Source: Phocaeicola sp.
GTDB lineage: Bacteria > Bacteroidota > Bacteroidia > Bacteroidales > Bacteroidaceae
Length of the DNA stretch: 61,499 bases
Reading direction: 5' to 3'
Assembly (NCBI GenBank): GCA_020026175.1
Contig: JAHHQV010000007.1
Location: 1 to 61,499 of the forward strand
Part shown: in pieces, positions 1-8,493 of the stretch
How the letters are laid out: every line of letters begins with the position of its first letter
Position numbering within the stretch: the stretch's first letter is position 1
The notes under the pieces: model-generated
Database searches by the model: none
Seen by the model: the letters and a program-made list of their open reading frames with translations, nothing else
What the model was told of the DNA's origin: nothing
Position numbers and translations under genes: made by a program

Positions 1-561
1 TACCACAACCTCATCAAGAACTTCTGTGTCTTCTTTCAAGGTTACAGCCAACAACTTACCTGAAGCTGCCGTCATCAACTGAGACTTATATCCTATGTAT
101 GAAATTTCTATATTCGATCCATCTTCAGCATCAAGAGAAAATTTACCGTCAAAATCAGTAATTGTACCTGTTGTGCTACCTTTCACCATAACAGTGGCAC
201 CTATAACAGGTTCTCCTTTTACATCCTTTACTACACCTTCAATCTTTTTTATCGGATTTTTCTGTTTAGGAGTTATAACAATGTATCCTTTATCTATTTT
301 ATAGGTGCAACCAGTACCAGTAAGTATTGTATCAAGAACTTTCAAGACATCTGTATTTGTCTGATTCAAGGTTACTTTTTTATTTACATCAAGTTGTGTT
401 GAATTGTATGCTATCTTATAATTTGATACAGATTCAATCTTTTGAAAAGCTTGTTTCAATGAAATCTGTTCTCCATTGAAAGTCACTTTCTGTGCATTGA
501 CCGACATACTACCAGCCAACATCAAGCCAACTCCAAAGGTTAATGCTTTGTTGAATTTCAT
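1..561 (-). CDS. SusC/RagA-type TonB-dependent receptor, N-terminal part (cut by window edge)
   Basis: This is the first 187 residues of an outer-membrane receptor; the plug and barrel lie beyond the left edge. A signal peptide (MKFNKALTFGVGLMLAGSMS, cleaved near VNAQ) is followed by a secretin/TonB N-terminal (STN) domain at about residues 25-95. A carboxypeptidase-regulatory-like fold at about 110-180 ends in the TonB-box-like stretch EVLDEVVV at the edge. The STN domain is the part that signals to a FecR partner, and fecR and an ECF sigma gene lie directly upstream on the same strand. An in-frame ATG two codons upstream (position 567) is an alternative start. Domain identity is clear; the substrate cannot be told from this piece. 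Confidence 0.9.
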   Translation of the reverse strand, partial: MKFNKALTFGVGLMLAGSMSVNAQKVTFNGEQISLKQAFQKIESVSNYKIAYNSTQLDVNKKVTLNQTNTDVLKVLDTILTGTGCTYKIDKGYIVITPKQKNPIKKIEGVVKDVKGEPVIGATVMVKGSTTGTITDFDGKFSLDAEDGSNIEISYIGYKSQLMTAASGKLLAVTLKEDTEVLDEVVV

Positions 562-672
562 GTTCATTTCATCTTAGATTATAAAATTATTAATACATCT
601 ATTAGTTTGTACGTACATAGAGTAGACAGAACAAACTTCATTTACACCCAACAGGAATGTATTAATAAAGGT

Positions 673-719
673 TAAAGGTGTATATAGGTAATATTTTCAA
701 TAGCCCATATACACCTTTA
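673..719. promoter_or_regulatory. Stem-loop between fecR and susC-like receptor
   Basis: A perfect 13-bp inverted repeat (673-685 against 707-719) encloses a 21-nt AT-rich loop in the 176-bp gap between the fecR stop and the receptor start. There is no clean T-run on either side, so it may be an attenuator or mRNA-stability element rather than a strong terminator. Confidence 0.5.
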
Positions 720-737
720 TATTATAACAATCGGTAT

Positions 738-1742
738 TCATTCTATATAAACAATATTTTCTGATATTTTATAGTCCAATTCCGGTATCATAATCTTAAG
801 TATATGGAAGATATTTTCAAGAGACTCATTCTTGTTATAATGTACATATACTTTTTGTTCATTGTATAAAGAATTACGTATATGAATTTTCACACCGTAT
901 GTACGTTCTATAATACTCATTACATCTCCAAATTTAGTATTATTGAAATAAAGTCCACCCATGCGCCAATCGGAATAGTCGGATGCCTGTACATTAAATT
1001 GCTCTACTTTATTTAAGGAAGGAGTATATACCAGCTGGTTATCGGGTTGCAAATAATATGATTTAGTAGTGTCATTCTTTATATTTATCTTTAATGCACC
1101 TGTCTCAAGTGTGGCTTTTGTCTGTATATCATCAGGATATGCCGATATATTGAAAGTTGTGCCTAACACCTGCAATTTCATAAAATGAGTATTCACCACA
1201 AATGGATGTAATGAATCTTTAGCTACATCAAAGAACCCCTCTCCCATCAAATAAACTCCTCTATCAGAAGTTGAAAATGTAGAAGGGAATATAAGTGTAC
1301 TACCAGAATTAAGCCATACCGTACTACCATCAGGCAAAATCACCTGTTCGCGTTTGCCTGCAGGAGCATAATATTGTACATAAGAAATTTCCGGAACCAA
1401 TTTGTCAACTTCATTCATGTCTTCATTATTAAAATAAAAGTATGCTGAAGTACAAAGCATAATAAAAGGAAAGAACCAGACTGCAGCTATCCGCATACAA
1501 TAATGTAATGAATAAATAGTCTTCTTTTTTTTATTATGAATAGTAGCTTCTACTTCATCATAAGATTTCTCCCATTCTAATGAAGAATCAACATCTATCT
1601 CATTCCACAATTGCTTCAACGCTTCATCTCTCTCCATATCTTTACATGGATTGACGAGCCTATGATATACACGAGACTTAAGATTGTCAGATATTTCATC
1701 GTGTTTGAAAAAATAGTCAAGTATTTGTTTTATGTAACTCAT
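738..1742 (-). CDS. FecR-type anti-sigma factor
   Basis: This is a single-pass inner-membrane regulator that relays receptor occupancy to the ECF sigma factor encoded just upstream. The N-terminal about 80 residues are cytoplasmic and would bind the sigma factor. A membrane segment (around IAAVWFFPFIMLCTSAYFYF) follows at about residues 84-104. The periplasmic FecR domain contains VILPDGSTVWLNSGS and GEGFFDVAKDSLHPFVV, and a DUF4974 domain closes the protein (LYFNNTKFGDVMSIIERTYG). I chose the ATG at 1742 (MSYIKQIL), which matches how family members begin; an ATG at 1781 would add 13 residues. It ends 176 bp before the receptor gene, so sigma-fecR-receptor form one regulated unit. Confidence 0.9.
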   Translation of the reverse strand: MSYIKQILDYFFKHDEISDNLKSRVYHRLVNPCKDMERDEALKQLWNEIDVDSSLEWEKSYDEVEATIHNKKKKTIYSLHYCMRIAAVWFFPFIMLCTSAYFYFNNEDMNEVDKLVPEISYVQYYAPAGKREQVILPDGSTVWLNSGSTLIFPSTFSTSDRGVYLMGEGFFDVAKDSLHPFVVNTHFMKLQVLGTTFNISAYPDDIQTKATLETGALKINIKNDTTKSYYLQPDNQLVYTPSLNKVEQFNVQASDYSDWRMGGLYFNNTKFGDVMSIIERTYGVKIHIRNSLYNEQKVYVHYNKNESLENIFHILKIMIPELDYKISENIVYIE

Positions 1743-1793
1743 AATTTGATTTTTACTGTTCTTGTTAATAGACAGACACAATTGATCATATAC

Positions 1794-2351
1794 CTAATCA
1801 ATTAACATTATATATAATACTATTACTACACCAATAACATTCCTTAAATCTTTCAAGGCAAGATTGATATGATTTTCAACAGTTTTTTTCTGTATTCCCA
1901 TTTTTATAGCTATCTCATCATTACTAAGACCTACATAACGACTTAGACGGAAAACTTCGCGACGTTGTAAAGGCATCTCTTCGACAGTAAGATCTATGAG
2001 TAGTTTTAAATCGGCTGCTACTATTTCATCATATGGAGTAACCGTTTCAATAATATCAGGAAAATCATCTTCAGACACAGGTAATATGTGACGCGCTTCT
2101 ATATAATTGAATATTGTATATTTTGACAAAGTAAACAAATATGAATCAAAATTATTGACCGAAGCAAAAGCTTCTCTTTTCTCCCATAGTTTTATGAAAA
2201 TCATTTGTGACAACTCGTCTGCCTCATCTGTATCTTTCAAAAAACCATAAGAGAAAGCTCTTACCTTTGAATAATATTTACGGAATATATATCTGAAAGC
2301 TTGTTCGTCTCCTTCAGATAATCTGAGCATTATCTCTTTTTCCTTCTCCAT
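1794..2351 (-). CDS. ECF sigma-70 factor (Bacteroidetes FecI/SusC-regulating type)
   Basis: This 185-residue extracytoplasmic-function sigma factor has region 2 at residues about 10-80 (EGDEQAFRYIFRKYYSKVRA, then DEADELSQMIFIKLWEKR). Region 4 lies at about 125-172, with the helix-turn-helix LSNDEIAIKMGIQKKTVENH. It should recruit RNA polymerase to the promoter of the co-directional receptor when the FecR partner (52 bp downstream) releases it. An unusual hydrophobic tail (VIGVVIVLYIMLID) ends the protein. Its start has AT-rich upstream bases without a clear Shine-Dalgarno sequence, as is usual in this phylum. Confidence 0.93.
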   Translation of the reverse strand: MEKEKEIMLRLSEGDEQAFRYIFRKYYSKVRAFSYGFLKDTDEADELSQMIFIKLWEKREAFASVNNFDSYLFTLSKYTIFNYIEARHILPVSEDDFPDIIETVTPYDEIVAADLKLLIDLTVEEMPLQRREVFRLSRYVGLSNDEIAIKMGIQKKTVENHINLALKDLRNVIGVVIVLYIMLID

Positions 2352-2493
2352 AATATTTTAAGTTAACGGAATAATATTTTTATTTGTAAAGATATGACAT
2401 TTATGCAAGAAACACAACGATACAAAAAAAGGGAATCTTCCCAGACTCCCAATCTTCATTAACCTTAAATCTAATACCATGAAAAACACTATG

Positions 2494-2501
2494 CAAATAT
2501 A
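2494..2501 (-). promoter_or_regulatory. Candidate -7 box for the sigma/fecR/receptor unit
   Basis: Read on the minus strand this is TATATTTG, an exact match to the Bacteroidetes -7 consensus TAnnTTTG. It sits about 140 bases upstream of the sigma start in a 259-bp intergenic stretch. The -33 element is weak (GTTG, spacing near 16). Confidence 0.35.
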
Positions 2502-2610
2502 GTGCTTTTATGTTATGCAACATATTATCATCATGGTAAAAACTAAAGTTTTTAATCTTTTTTATGATATAGAAAGTCTAATGATATAATTATTATATAT
2601 CTATTCACAA

Positions 2611-3174
2611 TTAAATATGTTCTCTTCTAGAAATCTCATCCCTCAGAATTGCAGCCCTCTCATAGTCTTCATTTTCTATAGCTGTTTCCAATTCCAATTT
2701 TAGCATGTCTGTATCTACAGAATTCAATGGCATTGAAAAACCTGAACCATCAGGAGTTACATGGTGAATCTGCTCTCTCTCAAAAAGTTCATCGGTTATA
2801 TATACATTAAATCCTAACTTAAATGAAAGTGCAAAAGATTCTGCTGCTTTTGCCTCTATTTTAAATTGTTTACCAGAACTATTCACTCCATAAATATATG
2901 AAAAATACACTCCGTCTACCACTTTGTATATTACTGCCTTTTCTATCATTACTTCTGCCTCACACAACAATGCAGCAGTCAAGTCATAAGCCAATGGATA
3001 TGAAGACTTTTTTTTCACCATACAAGTCCTTAAACACATCGCTTCCATATCACTTATGATTATGGCAAGACGTCTTTTCGTATCATTACCATACATTTCT
3101 TCCAACACCATTGCCTTCGAAGTGAAAGGTTTCAACAAATCAGATATTGCAACAATCTTAAGTTCAATCTCCAT
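2611..3174 (-). CDS. Bifunctional nuclease (DUF151) domain protein with UVR motif
   Basis: A 187-residue cytoplasmic protein. Residues about 1-130 form the BFN/DUF151 fold (IELKIVAISDLLKPFTSKAM, PLAYDLTAALLCEAEV, and an AFALSFKLG-like helix), a family with reported DNase/RNase activity in plant and archaeal or bacterial members. The C-terminal 30 residues (LELETAIENEDYERAAILRD) are a UvrB/UvrC interaction motif. This BFN plus UVR arrangement is common in Bacteroidetes and its biological role there is not established. It stands alone, with its own probable -7 box at 3232-3239 (TAATTTTG on the minus strand). Confidence 0.85.
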   Translation of the reverse strand: MEIELKIVAISDLLKPFTSKAMVLEEMYGNDTKRRLAIIISDMEAMCLRTCMVKKKSSYPLAYDLTAALLCEAEVMIEKAVIYKVVDGVYFSYIYGVNSSGKQFKIEAKAAESFALSFKLGFNVYITDELFEREQIHHVTPDGSGFSMPLNSVDTDMLKLELETAIENEDYERAAILRDEISRREHI

Positions 3175-3478
3175 TATATCATATTTTTTAGTTTTTAATC
3201 TTCATGTTTTCAAGAATGTAACAAAATTAACAAAAAAACATATCATACAAACAATTAATTATTCAATAAATTTCAATATAAAGTTTTATTTATACTTTTA
3301 CACAAACAGTTTACTCGAAAGAAGATATACATAAACAAAAATATACAATGAAAAATAAATACTTGTATGCGATGTATGTAAAGATGCATCATGAAAAGGA
3401 TATAACCGAAACACTCTAAATAATGAGGATAATAAACTACATAGAAGAAGGACATCTTAATGACATGCTTGATTTCTA
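3175..3478. other. Intergenic region upstream of the DUF151 gene
   Basis: A 304-bp AT-rich gap between the DUF151 start and the gtrA-like stop. It holds the candidate -7 box at 3232-3239. Short open frames exist on both strands but have no recognisable protein family and poor composition, so I do not call a gene here. Confidence 0.6.
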
Positions 3479-3868
3479 CTATTTGAATGTAATGAGTTTG
3501 TTACTCAAAAAATTTACAGTTCCATATACAAACAATCCTAAGAATTGTGCAAGATATTCATTACAATGCAATATCTCTATCAAAAGAACTATAAAAATAA
3601 ACTGTGAAATATAGGCTAATGTAAATGCCATAAGAAAGAACAGCACCTGCTGATGGGTGCTGTTCTTTTTTGTTTCTCTATCTAAAGGAAAAATCCAGTA
3701 CTTACACCATAGGAAATTATTTGTTTGTGCCAATATATACGCCACCACATTGGCTATGAGGTATCCCATACTGCACAAATGCATAAGAGTCCATACAACA
3801 GATGCTATAATCAAAGCATTCAGAGTCCCAACTATGGTAAATCTTACTATACGTACTGTTTCTTTCAT
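3479..3868 (-). CDS. GtrA family membrane protein
   Basis: A 129-residue protein with four predicted membrane helices (FTIVGTLNALIIASVVW, YLIANVVAYILAQTNNFLW, LFFLMAFTLAYISQFIFIVLL shortened, and FLGLFVYGTVNFLSNKLITF). The pattern, including the C-terminal N-F-L-x-N-K-x-x-x-F signature, is that of GtrA-like proteins, which are thought to move polyprenyl-linked sugars across the inner membrane during surface glycan decoration. No glycosyltransferase partner lies next to it. It follows aspS on the same strand, separated by a terminator hairpin. Its coding sequence contains a perfect 13-bp hairpin with a T-run on the opposite strand (3636-3674). Confidence 0.88.
   Translation of the reverse strand: MKETVRIVRFTIVGTLNALIIASVVWTLMHLCSMGYLIANVVAYILAQTNNFLWCKYWIFPLDRETKKNSTHQQVLFFLMAFTLAYISQFIFIVLLIEILHCNEYLAQFLGLFVYGTVNFLSNKLITFK
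3636..3674 (+). terminator. Terminator-like hairpin on + strand inside the gtrA-like gene
   Basis: A 13-bp perfect stem (3636-3648 against 3657-3669) with an 8-nt loop is followed on the plus strand by a run of six T then G-T-T-T. It has the full form of an intrinsic terminator but lies inside a minus-strand coding region. It may end an antisense transcript, or be coincidental. Confidence 0.4.
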
Positions 3869-3886
3869 GAAAATATTCTGAAAAAG

Positions 3887-3919
3887 GCACGGAACAGGCT
3901 ATTCCCCATATCCGTGCCT
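3887..3919 (-). terminator. Rho-independent terminator after aspS
   Basis: An 8-bp GC-rich stem (ggcacgga / tccgtgcc) with an 17-nt loop is followed on the minus strand by TTTTT. It lies 24 bp past the aspS stop and 18 bp before the gtrA-like start. Confidence 0.75.
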
Positions 3920-3942
3920 ATATATCTATATAAAATTATATA

Positions 3943-5706
3943 TTATTTCTTTTCTTTGATATCAACTATCAAATTCAATTCATCCAACTGTTTCTGATCC
4001 AAGAAACCTGGTGCGTCAAGCATTACGTCACGACCTGAGTTATTCTTAGGGAATGCTATGCAGTCACGGATAGAATCCAAACCAGCAAACAAAGATACCC
4101 AACGGTCAAGACCATAAGCCAAACCTCCATGAGGTGGCGCACCAAACTTAAATGCATTCATCAAGAAGCCAAACTGTTCTTGAGCCTTTTCAGGAGTAAA
4201 TCCTAATATTTCAAACATCTTGGCTTGAAGTTTTGAATCATGTATGCGGATAGAACCACCACCTACTTCTACACCATTTACAACCATATCGTATGCATCA
4301 GCACGAACAGCTGCAGGATTTGTATCAAGAAGTGCTATATCTTCATCCTTAGGATGAGTAAAAGGATGGTGCATTGCCATAAGGCGACCTTCTTCTTCAC
4401 TCCATTCAAACATAGGGAAATCAATAACCCAAAGACAAGCAAACTTGTTCTTGTCACGCAATCCCAACTGGTTACCCATCTCAAGACGAAGTTCACAAAG
4501 CTGCTTACGAGTTTTCATGACATCATCACCGCTAAGGATGAGAATCAAGTCTCCAGGTTTTGCATCAAATGCTTCTCTCATCTTCTGAAGTACTTCCTGT
4601 GAATAGAACTTATCTACACTTGACTTCACATTTCCATCTGCCTCAACACGTGCATAAACCATACCTTTGGCTCCAATCTGAGGACGTTTCACAAAATCTG
4701 TCAGTTTGTCAAGTTGCTTGCGTGTATAAGTCGCAGCACCTTGAGCGCATATACCACCAATATACGCAGCATCATCGAATACAGAGAATCCATGTCCCTT
4801 CATTATATCCATTAGTTCTACAAACTTCATTCCGAAACGTATATCCGGTTTGTCGCTACCATAGTATTTCATAGCATCTGCCCAAGGCATACGTATAAAT
4901 GGTTCTGTAAGCTCTACTCCACGCAATTCCTTAAACAAGTGTTTTGCCATTCCTTCAAAAGTAGAGATAATGTCTTCTTGCTCAACAAAACTCATTTCAC
5001 AGTCTATCTGAGTAAATTCAGGCTGACGGTCAGCACGAAGATCTTCATCACGGAAACACTTTACAATCTGGAAATAACGATCAAACCCTGAAACCATCAA
5101 AAGTTGTTTCAGTGTCTGCGGTGACTGAGGAAGAGCATAGAATTGTCCTGGATTCATGCGTGAAGGAACCACAAAGTCACGTGCACCTTCTGGTGTTGAA
5201 CCGATAAGCATAGGAGTTTCTACTTCAAGGAATCCCTTGCTGTCAAGATAACGACGAACTTCCATTGTCATGCGATGACGCAATTCCAAGTTATTGCGTA
5301 CTGCATTACGACGCAAGTCAAGATAACGGTACTTCATACGAAGGTCATCGCCACCATCAGTATTGTCTTCTATAGTGAACGGAGGAGTTTGAGCAGAATT
5401 CAGTACTTTAAGTTCCGACACTATTATCTCAATTTCTCCTGTAGGAATATTATTATTCTTGCTAGAGCGTTCATTTACAGTACCCACTACCTGAATAACG
5501 TATTCACGTCCCAAGTGATTGGCTTCTTCACAAAGAGCAGAATTCACTTCTGTATTGAAAACCAGCTGTGTGATACCATAACGGTCACGGAGGTCAACGA
5601 ATGTCATTCCTCCCATTTTACGCAAGCGCTGCACCCATCCTGCAAGCGTTACACTTTTGCCTGTATCGGCAAGTCTCAACTCGCCGCAAGTATGACTTCT
5701 AAACAT
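3943..5706 (-). CDS. aspS: Aspartyl-tRNA synthetase
   Basis: This cytoplasmic class II synthetase charges tRNA-Asp with aspartate. Its 587 residues match the bacterial family length. The N-terminal OB-fold anticodon-binding domain spans about 1-105 (VTLAGWVQRLRKMGGMTFVD). Class II motif 2 is visible as FRDEDLRADRQPEFTQID, the bacterial GAD insertion occupies the middle, and motif 3 is GLAYGLDRW near the C-terminus. It has its own promoter (5735-5766) and a terminator directly after the stop, so it is probably transcribed alone. Confidence 0.97.
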   Translation of the reverse strand: MFRSHTCGELRLADTGKSVTLAGWVQRLRKMGGMTFVDLRDRYGITQLVFNTEVNSALCEEANHLGREYVIQVVGTVNERSSKNNNIPTGEIEIIVSELKVLNSAQTPPFTIEDNTDGGDDLRMKYRYLDLRRNAVRNNLELRHRMTMEVRRYLDSKGFLEVETPMLIGSTPEGARDFVVPSRMNPGQFYALPQSPQTLKQLLMVSGFDRYFQIVKCFRDEDLRADRQPEFTQIDCEMSFVEQEDIISTFEGMAKHLFKELRGVELTEPFIRMPWADAMKYYGSDKPDIRFGMKFVELMDIMKGHGFSVFDDAAYIGGICAQGAATYTRKQLDKLTDFVKRPQIGAKGMVYARVEADGNVKSSVDKFYSQEVLQKMREAFDAKPGDLILILSGDDVMKTRKQLCELRLEMGNQLGLRDKNKFACLWVIDFPMFEWSEEEGRLMAMHHPFTHPKDEDIALLDTNPAAVRADAYDMVVNGVEVGGGSIRIHDSKLQAKMFEILGFTPEKAQEQFGFLMNAFKFGAPPHGGLAYGLDRWVSLFAGLDSIRDCIAFPKNNSGRDVMLDAPGFLDQKQLDELNLIVDIKEKK

Positions 5707-5734
5707 ATGTATTTTATTTAAATCTTTTGAACGA

Positions 5735-5766
5735 CAAAGGTAGTATATGTTTTTGATTTATGCAAT
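5735..5766 (-). promoter_or_regulatory. aspS promoter
   Basis: On the minus strand the -7 box is TACCTTTG (5735-5742) and the -33 box is an ATTG-type element at 5763-5766, spaced by 20 bp. This fits the Bacteroidetes consensus TTTG / TAnnTTTG and lies 29 bp before the aspS start. Confidence 0.6.
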
Positions 5767-5770
5767 AAAT

Positions 5771-6007
5771 TCACTTTTGAGTTTCCTCTAGCTTGTCCTT
5801 CAATCGTTTCAACAAAAAAATCGAGCCCTGCAATTTCGGATTTTCATAACCTATTTCGGCCTGAACCGCCAATTTTTCCAATGTATCTTTCACATCCGGT
5901 ATATATGTAGCTTTATCCAATTGAATTGATACTGGCAGTTTCTTGTCATCGAACCATTTTATAAGTTCCATAAGTTCATCGTACGAATATATTTTCAAAT
6001 CTTCCAT
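5771..6007 (-). CDS. Small conserved protein of unknown function
   Basis: A 78-residue acidic, soluble protein without signal peptide (MEDLKIYSYDELMELIKWFD at the start, ending in a charged helix LLKRLKDKLEETQK). The composition is typical of a real gene and I recall similar short proteins in Bacteroidales, but the function is unknown. It starts 23 bp after the tamL stop, so it is probably the last gene of the tamL transcript, and lies just upstream of the aspS promoter. Confidence 0.7.
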   Translation of the reverse strand: MEDLKIYSYDELMELIKWFDDKKLPVSIQLDKATYIPDVKDTLEKLAVQAEIGYENPKLQGSIFLLKRLKDKLEETQK

Positions 6008-6030
6008 ATAAAAATTATTATTAGTATCAC

Positions 6031-8337
6031 TCAGAAAGGGTATCCCACAGCAAAATGGAAAGTAAAATCTCTCGAAAATTTAGGCTTTATAATAGGGAAT
6101 CTGTCATAATTCTTTTCCATCGGATTTATAGCCTTCATTCCACCGTCAAAACGCAGAATAAGGAAATCCAAATCGAATCGTATACCCAAGCCATACGACA
6201 TGGCTATCTCTTTATAAAAGCTGTCGAAAGCAAACTGTCCTGAAGCTTGTGAATCTCTTTTCTTAAGAGTCCACACATTACCTGCATCAATAAAGGCAGC
6301 GCCGTTAAGTTTCCAAAACAGATGAGTCCTATACTCAAGATTTAAATCCAACTTAATGTCTCCAGTATGATTTACATAATCTAGAGAACCGTCATTGCTT
6401 TTATAACCACCTGGACCAAGAGAACGCACACTCCACCCTCTCACACTGTTGGCACCACCCGAGAAATAAAGTTTTTCAAAAGGCAAGCTTTTTGAGTTAC
6501 CATAAGGAACGGCTACTCCTGCGCCAATATGAAATACGAAAGCATTTCTATCATCTATTATTATATTTTTAGCAAAATCAAAATCGGCCTTTATATATTG
6601 TGCAAAACTTATATTACCAAGTCTGTAGGATTCTCCATTCTTAGGACTTTTACTTATCATTTTAGAAAGACCATAAATTAAATTACCAGATTCTTCTATA
6701 TTAAAGCGAATTGAATAAGAGCTTCTTTTTACTGTCTGTTGTGTAGAAGCTCCAGCACTATGATATGTATAGGTATATCCCATTCTAACTATGAACAAGT
6801 CTTCATAACTATATCTTAAAAGTGGATTTACATCATCCATATAATCAAGGTATTCAATAAATGCACCAGACCTGTATGGCATATATATATAGTTAACATC
6901 AACCACATCAAAACGATGTGCAGATCTGTTCCTTCCTATCCATTTGTAACTCCATGCAGCCGAAGCCAATGTCCTCTCAAATTCCGGACGAATCTGCCAA
7001 TTATATTTTGCACTCACCTCTGATTTTGCATTAACTCGTCTTTTGAAGTCATTACTAAGAAAAGGAAACATAAACTCAGGAAAATCAAGACTTGCTTCCA
7101 CTCCATATTCGGTATAATTACTATTGGCATATCCCTCAAGCCCACTTACGGCTTCATAGGCACCTCTAAGTTTAATAGTAAGATTTTCGGATCCCTTGAA
7201 TATGTTTCTATGAGTATAGGCAACAGAAGCAGCCGCCCCCAAATCACCTGCCGAGTTTGTTCCGTCAATTTGGAAAGACAATACCTTATTCTTGTTTTTT
7301 GAAAGACTTACATATGCATCAAGGCACAATGTATCCCCCACCATACCCTCAGAAAATCTTATATTAGAATATTTCAAAATACCAAGTTTAGACAATGATG
7401 AGTACGTTGATAACACATTATTATTAGAATACAAGTCTCCTTCATTTATCCTATTATGAGAAACTATGACTCCAGGTCTCAAGAATAGTTTATTATCATA
7501 AATAATGTTCAGGTTACCTTTTCTTATAGTATCAAGCCCTATCTTATCCTGTTCATACAGTTTGCTGTCAATATCCATAAGATAATTCACGCTCCTTATC
7601 TTATACTGGCGGTGAAGAGAACTTCCAGAGCCGTTCTTTCTGTTGTATGAAGCAATATTCATAGTCAAAGACACATCATAAGTACCGCTTATCGTATCTG
7701 CCTGATAAGTAATATAGTCTTTGTTAAACTTATAAAACCCTCTATCCAACAGGTTCTGAGTTATTCTGTTCCTCTCCTTCTCCAGTAGTTCTACATTAAA
7801 CCTCATTCCATCCTTCAACGTCAAATTGGCAGAATCTTTATATATAATATTTCTTATATTATAATCTTCTATATTGTATTTTATCTTAGAGATGGTATAT
7901 GGTTTACCCGATTTTATAACATAAAAGACATCAATCTTGTTACCGTCTATTTTTTTATCTACAGATACACTTGCTCCAAGAAAACCACTGTTCTGCACTG
8001 CTCCCAGCATCTGCTGTTTGGTTTCCTTTACCATATTTTGATCATAAATCCTAGGTGAGTCTCCTATTCTTCTGAGTATTCTGTTTATCCTTTTTGTAGA
8101 GTCCAATCCTGAGGCACCATAAATATACATTGGTAGCTTTACAAGGCTAAACCATTTTGAGTTAGGTTTTTGTCTGACATAAGATTGCATGACAGAAGGT
8201 TTGATTTCCTTATTGTCACTCAACACCTTCACTTCATTTAAAAGATAATGATTTTCGGGAATAAATTTACTGACCGAGCAACTATTCATCAGCAAAACAA
8301 ACAACAAAATGTATAAATTATATATATTTTTTTTCAT
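6031..8337 (-). CDS. tamL: TamL: lipoprotein TamA-like outer-membrane assembly barrel
   Basis: A 768-residue BamA/TamA superfamily protein. The signal peptide ends in a lipobox (VLLMNSC, Cys20), which is the mark of Bacteroidetes TamL rather than classical TamA. POTRA-type repeats occupy about residues 30-370 and a 16-strand surface-antigen barrel about 400-768, ending in an aromatic strand (DFTFHFAVGYPF). The barrel contains YFSGGANSVRGW, the conserved VRGW-type loop motif. The family works with the inner-membrane protein TamB in export of phospholipids or outer-membrane proteins; tamB is not adjacent here. It is divergent from the RNA methyltransferase gene, with a -7 box TAGATTTG on the minus strand at 8362-8369. 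Confidence 0.88.
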   Translation of the reverse strand: MKKNIYNLYILLFVLLMNSCSVSKFIPENHYLLNEVKVLSDNKEIKPSVMQSYVRQKPNSKWFSLVKLPMYIYGASGLDSTKRINRILRRIGDSPRIYDQNMVKETKQQMLGAVQNSGFLGASVSVDKKIDGNKIDVFYVIKSGKPYTISKIKYNIEDYNIRNIIYKDSANLTLKDGMRFNVELLEKERNRITQNLLDRGFYKFNKDYITYQADTISGTYDVSLTMNIASYNRKNGSGSSLHRQYKIRSVNYLMDIDSKLYEQDKIGLDTIRKGNLNIIYDNKLFLRPGVIVSHNRINEGDLYSNNNVLSTYSSLSKLGILKYSNIRFSEGMVGDTLCLDAYVSLSKNKNKVLSFQIDGTNSAGDLGAAASVAYTHRNIFKGSENLTIKLRGAYEAVSGLEGYANSNYTEYGVEASLDFPEFMFPFLSNDFKRRVNAKSEVSAKYNWQIRPEFERTLASAAWSYKWIGRNRSAHRFDVVDVNYIYMPYRSGAFIEYLDYMDDVNPLLRYSYEDLFIVRMGYTYTYHSAGASTQQTVKRSSYSIRFNIEESGNLIYGLSKMISKSPKNGESYRLGNISFAQYIKADFDFAKNIIIDDRNAFVFHIGAGVAVPYGNSKSLPFEKLYFSGGANSVRGWSVRSLGPGGYKSNDGSLDYVNHTGDIKLDLNLEYRTHLFWKLNGAAFIDAGNVWTLKKRDSQASGQFAFDSFYKEIAMSYGLGIRFDLDFLILRFDGGMKAINPMEKNYDRFPIIKPKFSRDFTFHFAVGYPF

Positions 8338-8454
8338 TCCTTCAAATCAATATTTTATTTGCAAATCTACAAAAAAAACCTCTATCAATATAGCGATAGA
8401 ATAAATTTATACCTTTTATATGAGTTTTATACAAGTTTATTCGAAATATCTTAT

Positions 8455-8462
8455 TAGATTTG
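8455..8462 (+). promoter_or_regulatory. -7 box of the RNA methyltransferase gene
   Basis: TAGATTTG matches TAnnTTTG exactly and lies 31 bp before the start. A divergent TAGATTTG box for tamL is at 8362-8369 on the minus strand, so the 156-bp gap holds two back-to-back promoters. Confidence 0.5.
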
Positions 8463-8493
8463 TTTTATAATTCAGATTATTAAGGTTAAGACT

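Noticed and set aside
2482..2505. A seven-codon leader peptide frame upstream of the first sigma gene
   Set aside because: It lies on the opposite strand from the sigma gene; its bases are better explained by the minus-strand -7 box at 2494-2501.
3273..3455. A 60-codon hydrophobic frame between gtrA-like and DUF151 genes
   Set aside because: Composition (Phe, Tyr, Ile, His from AT-rich DNA) is that of random open frames and no conserved motif is present.
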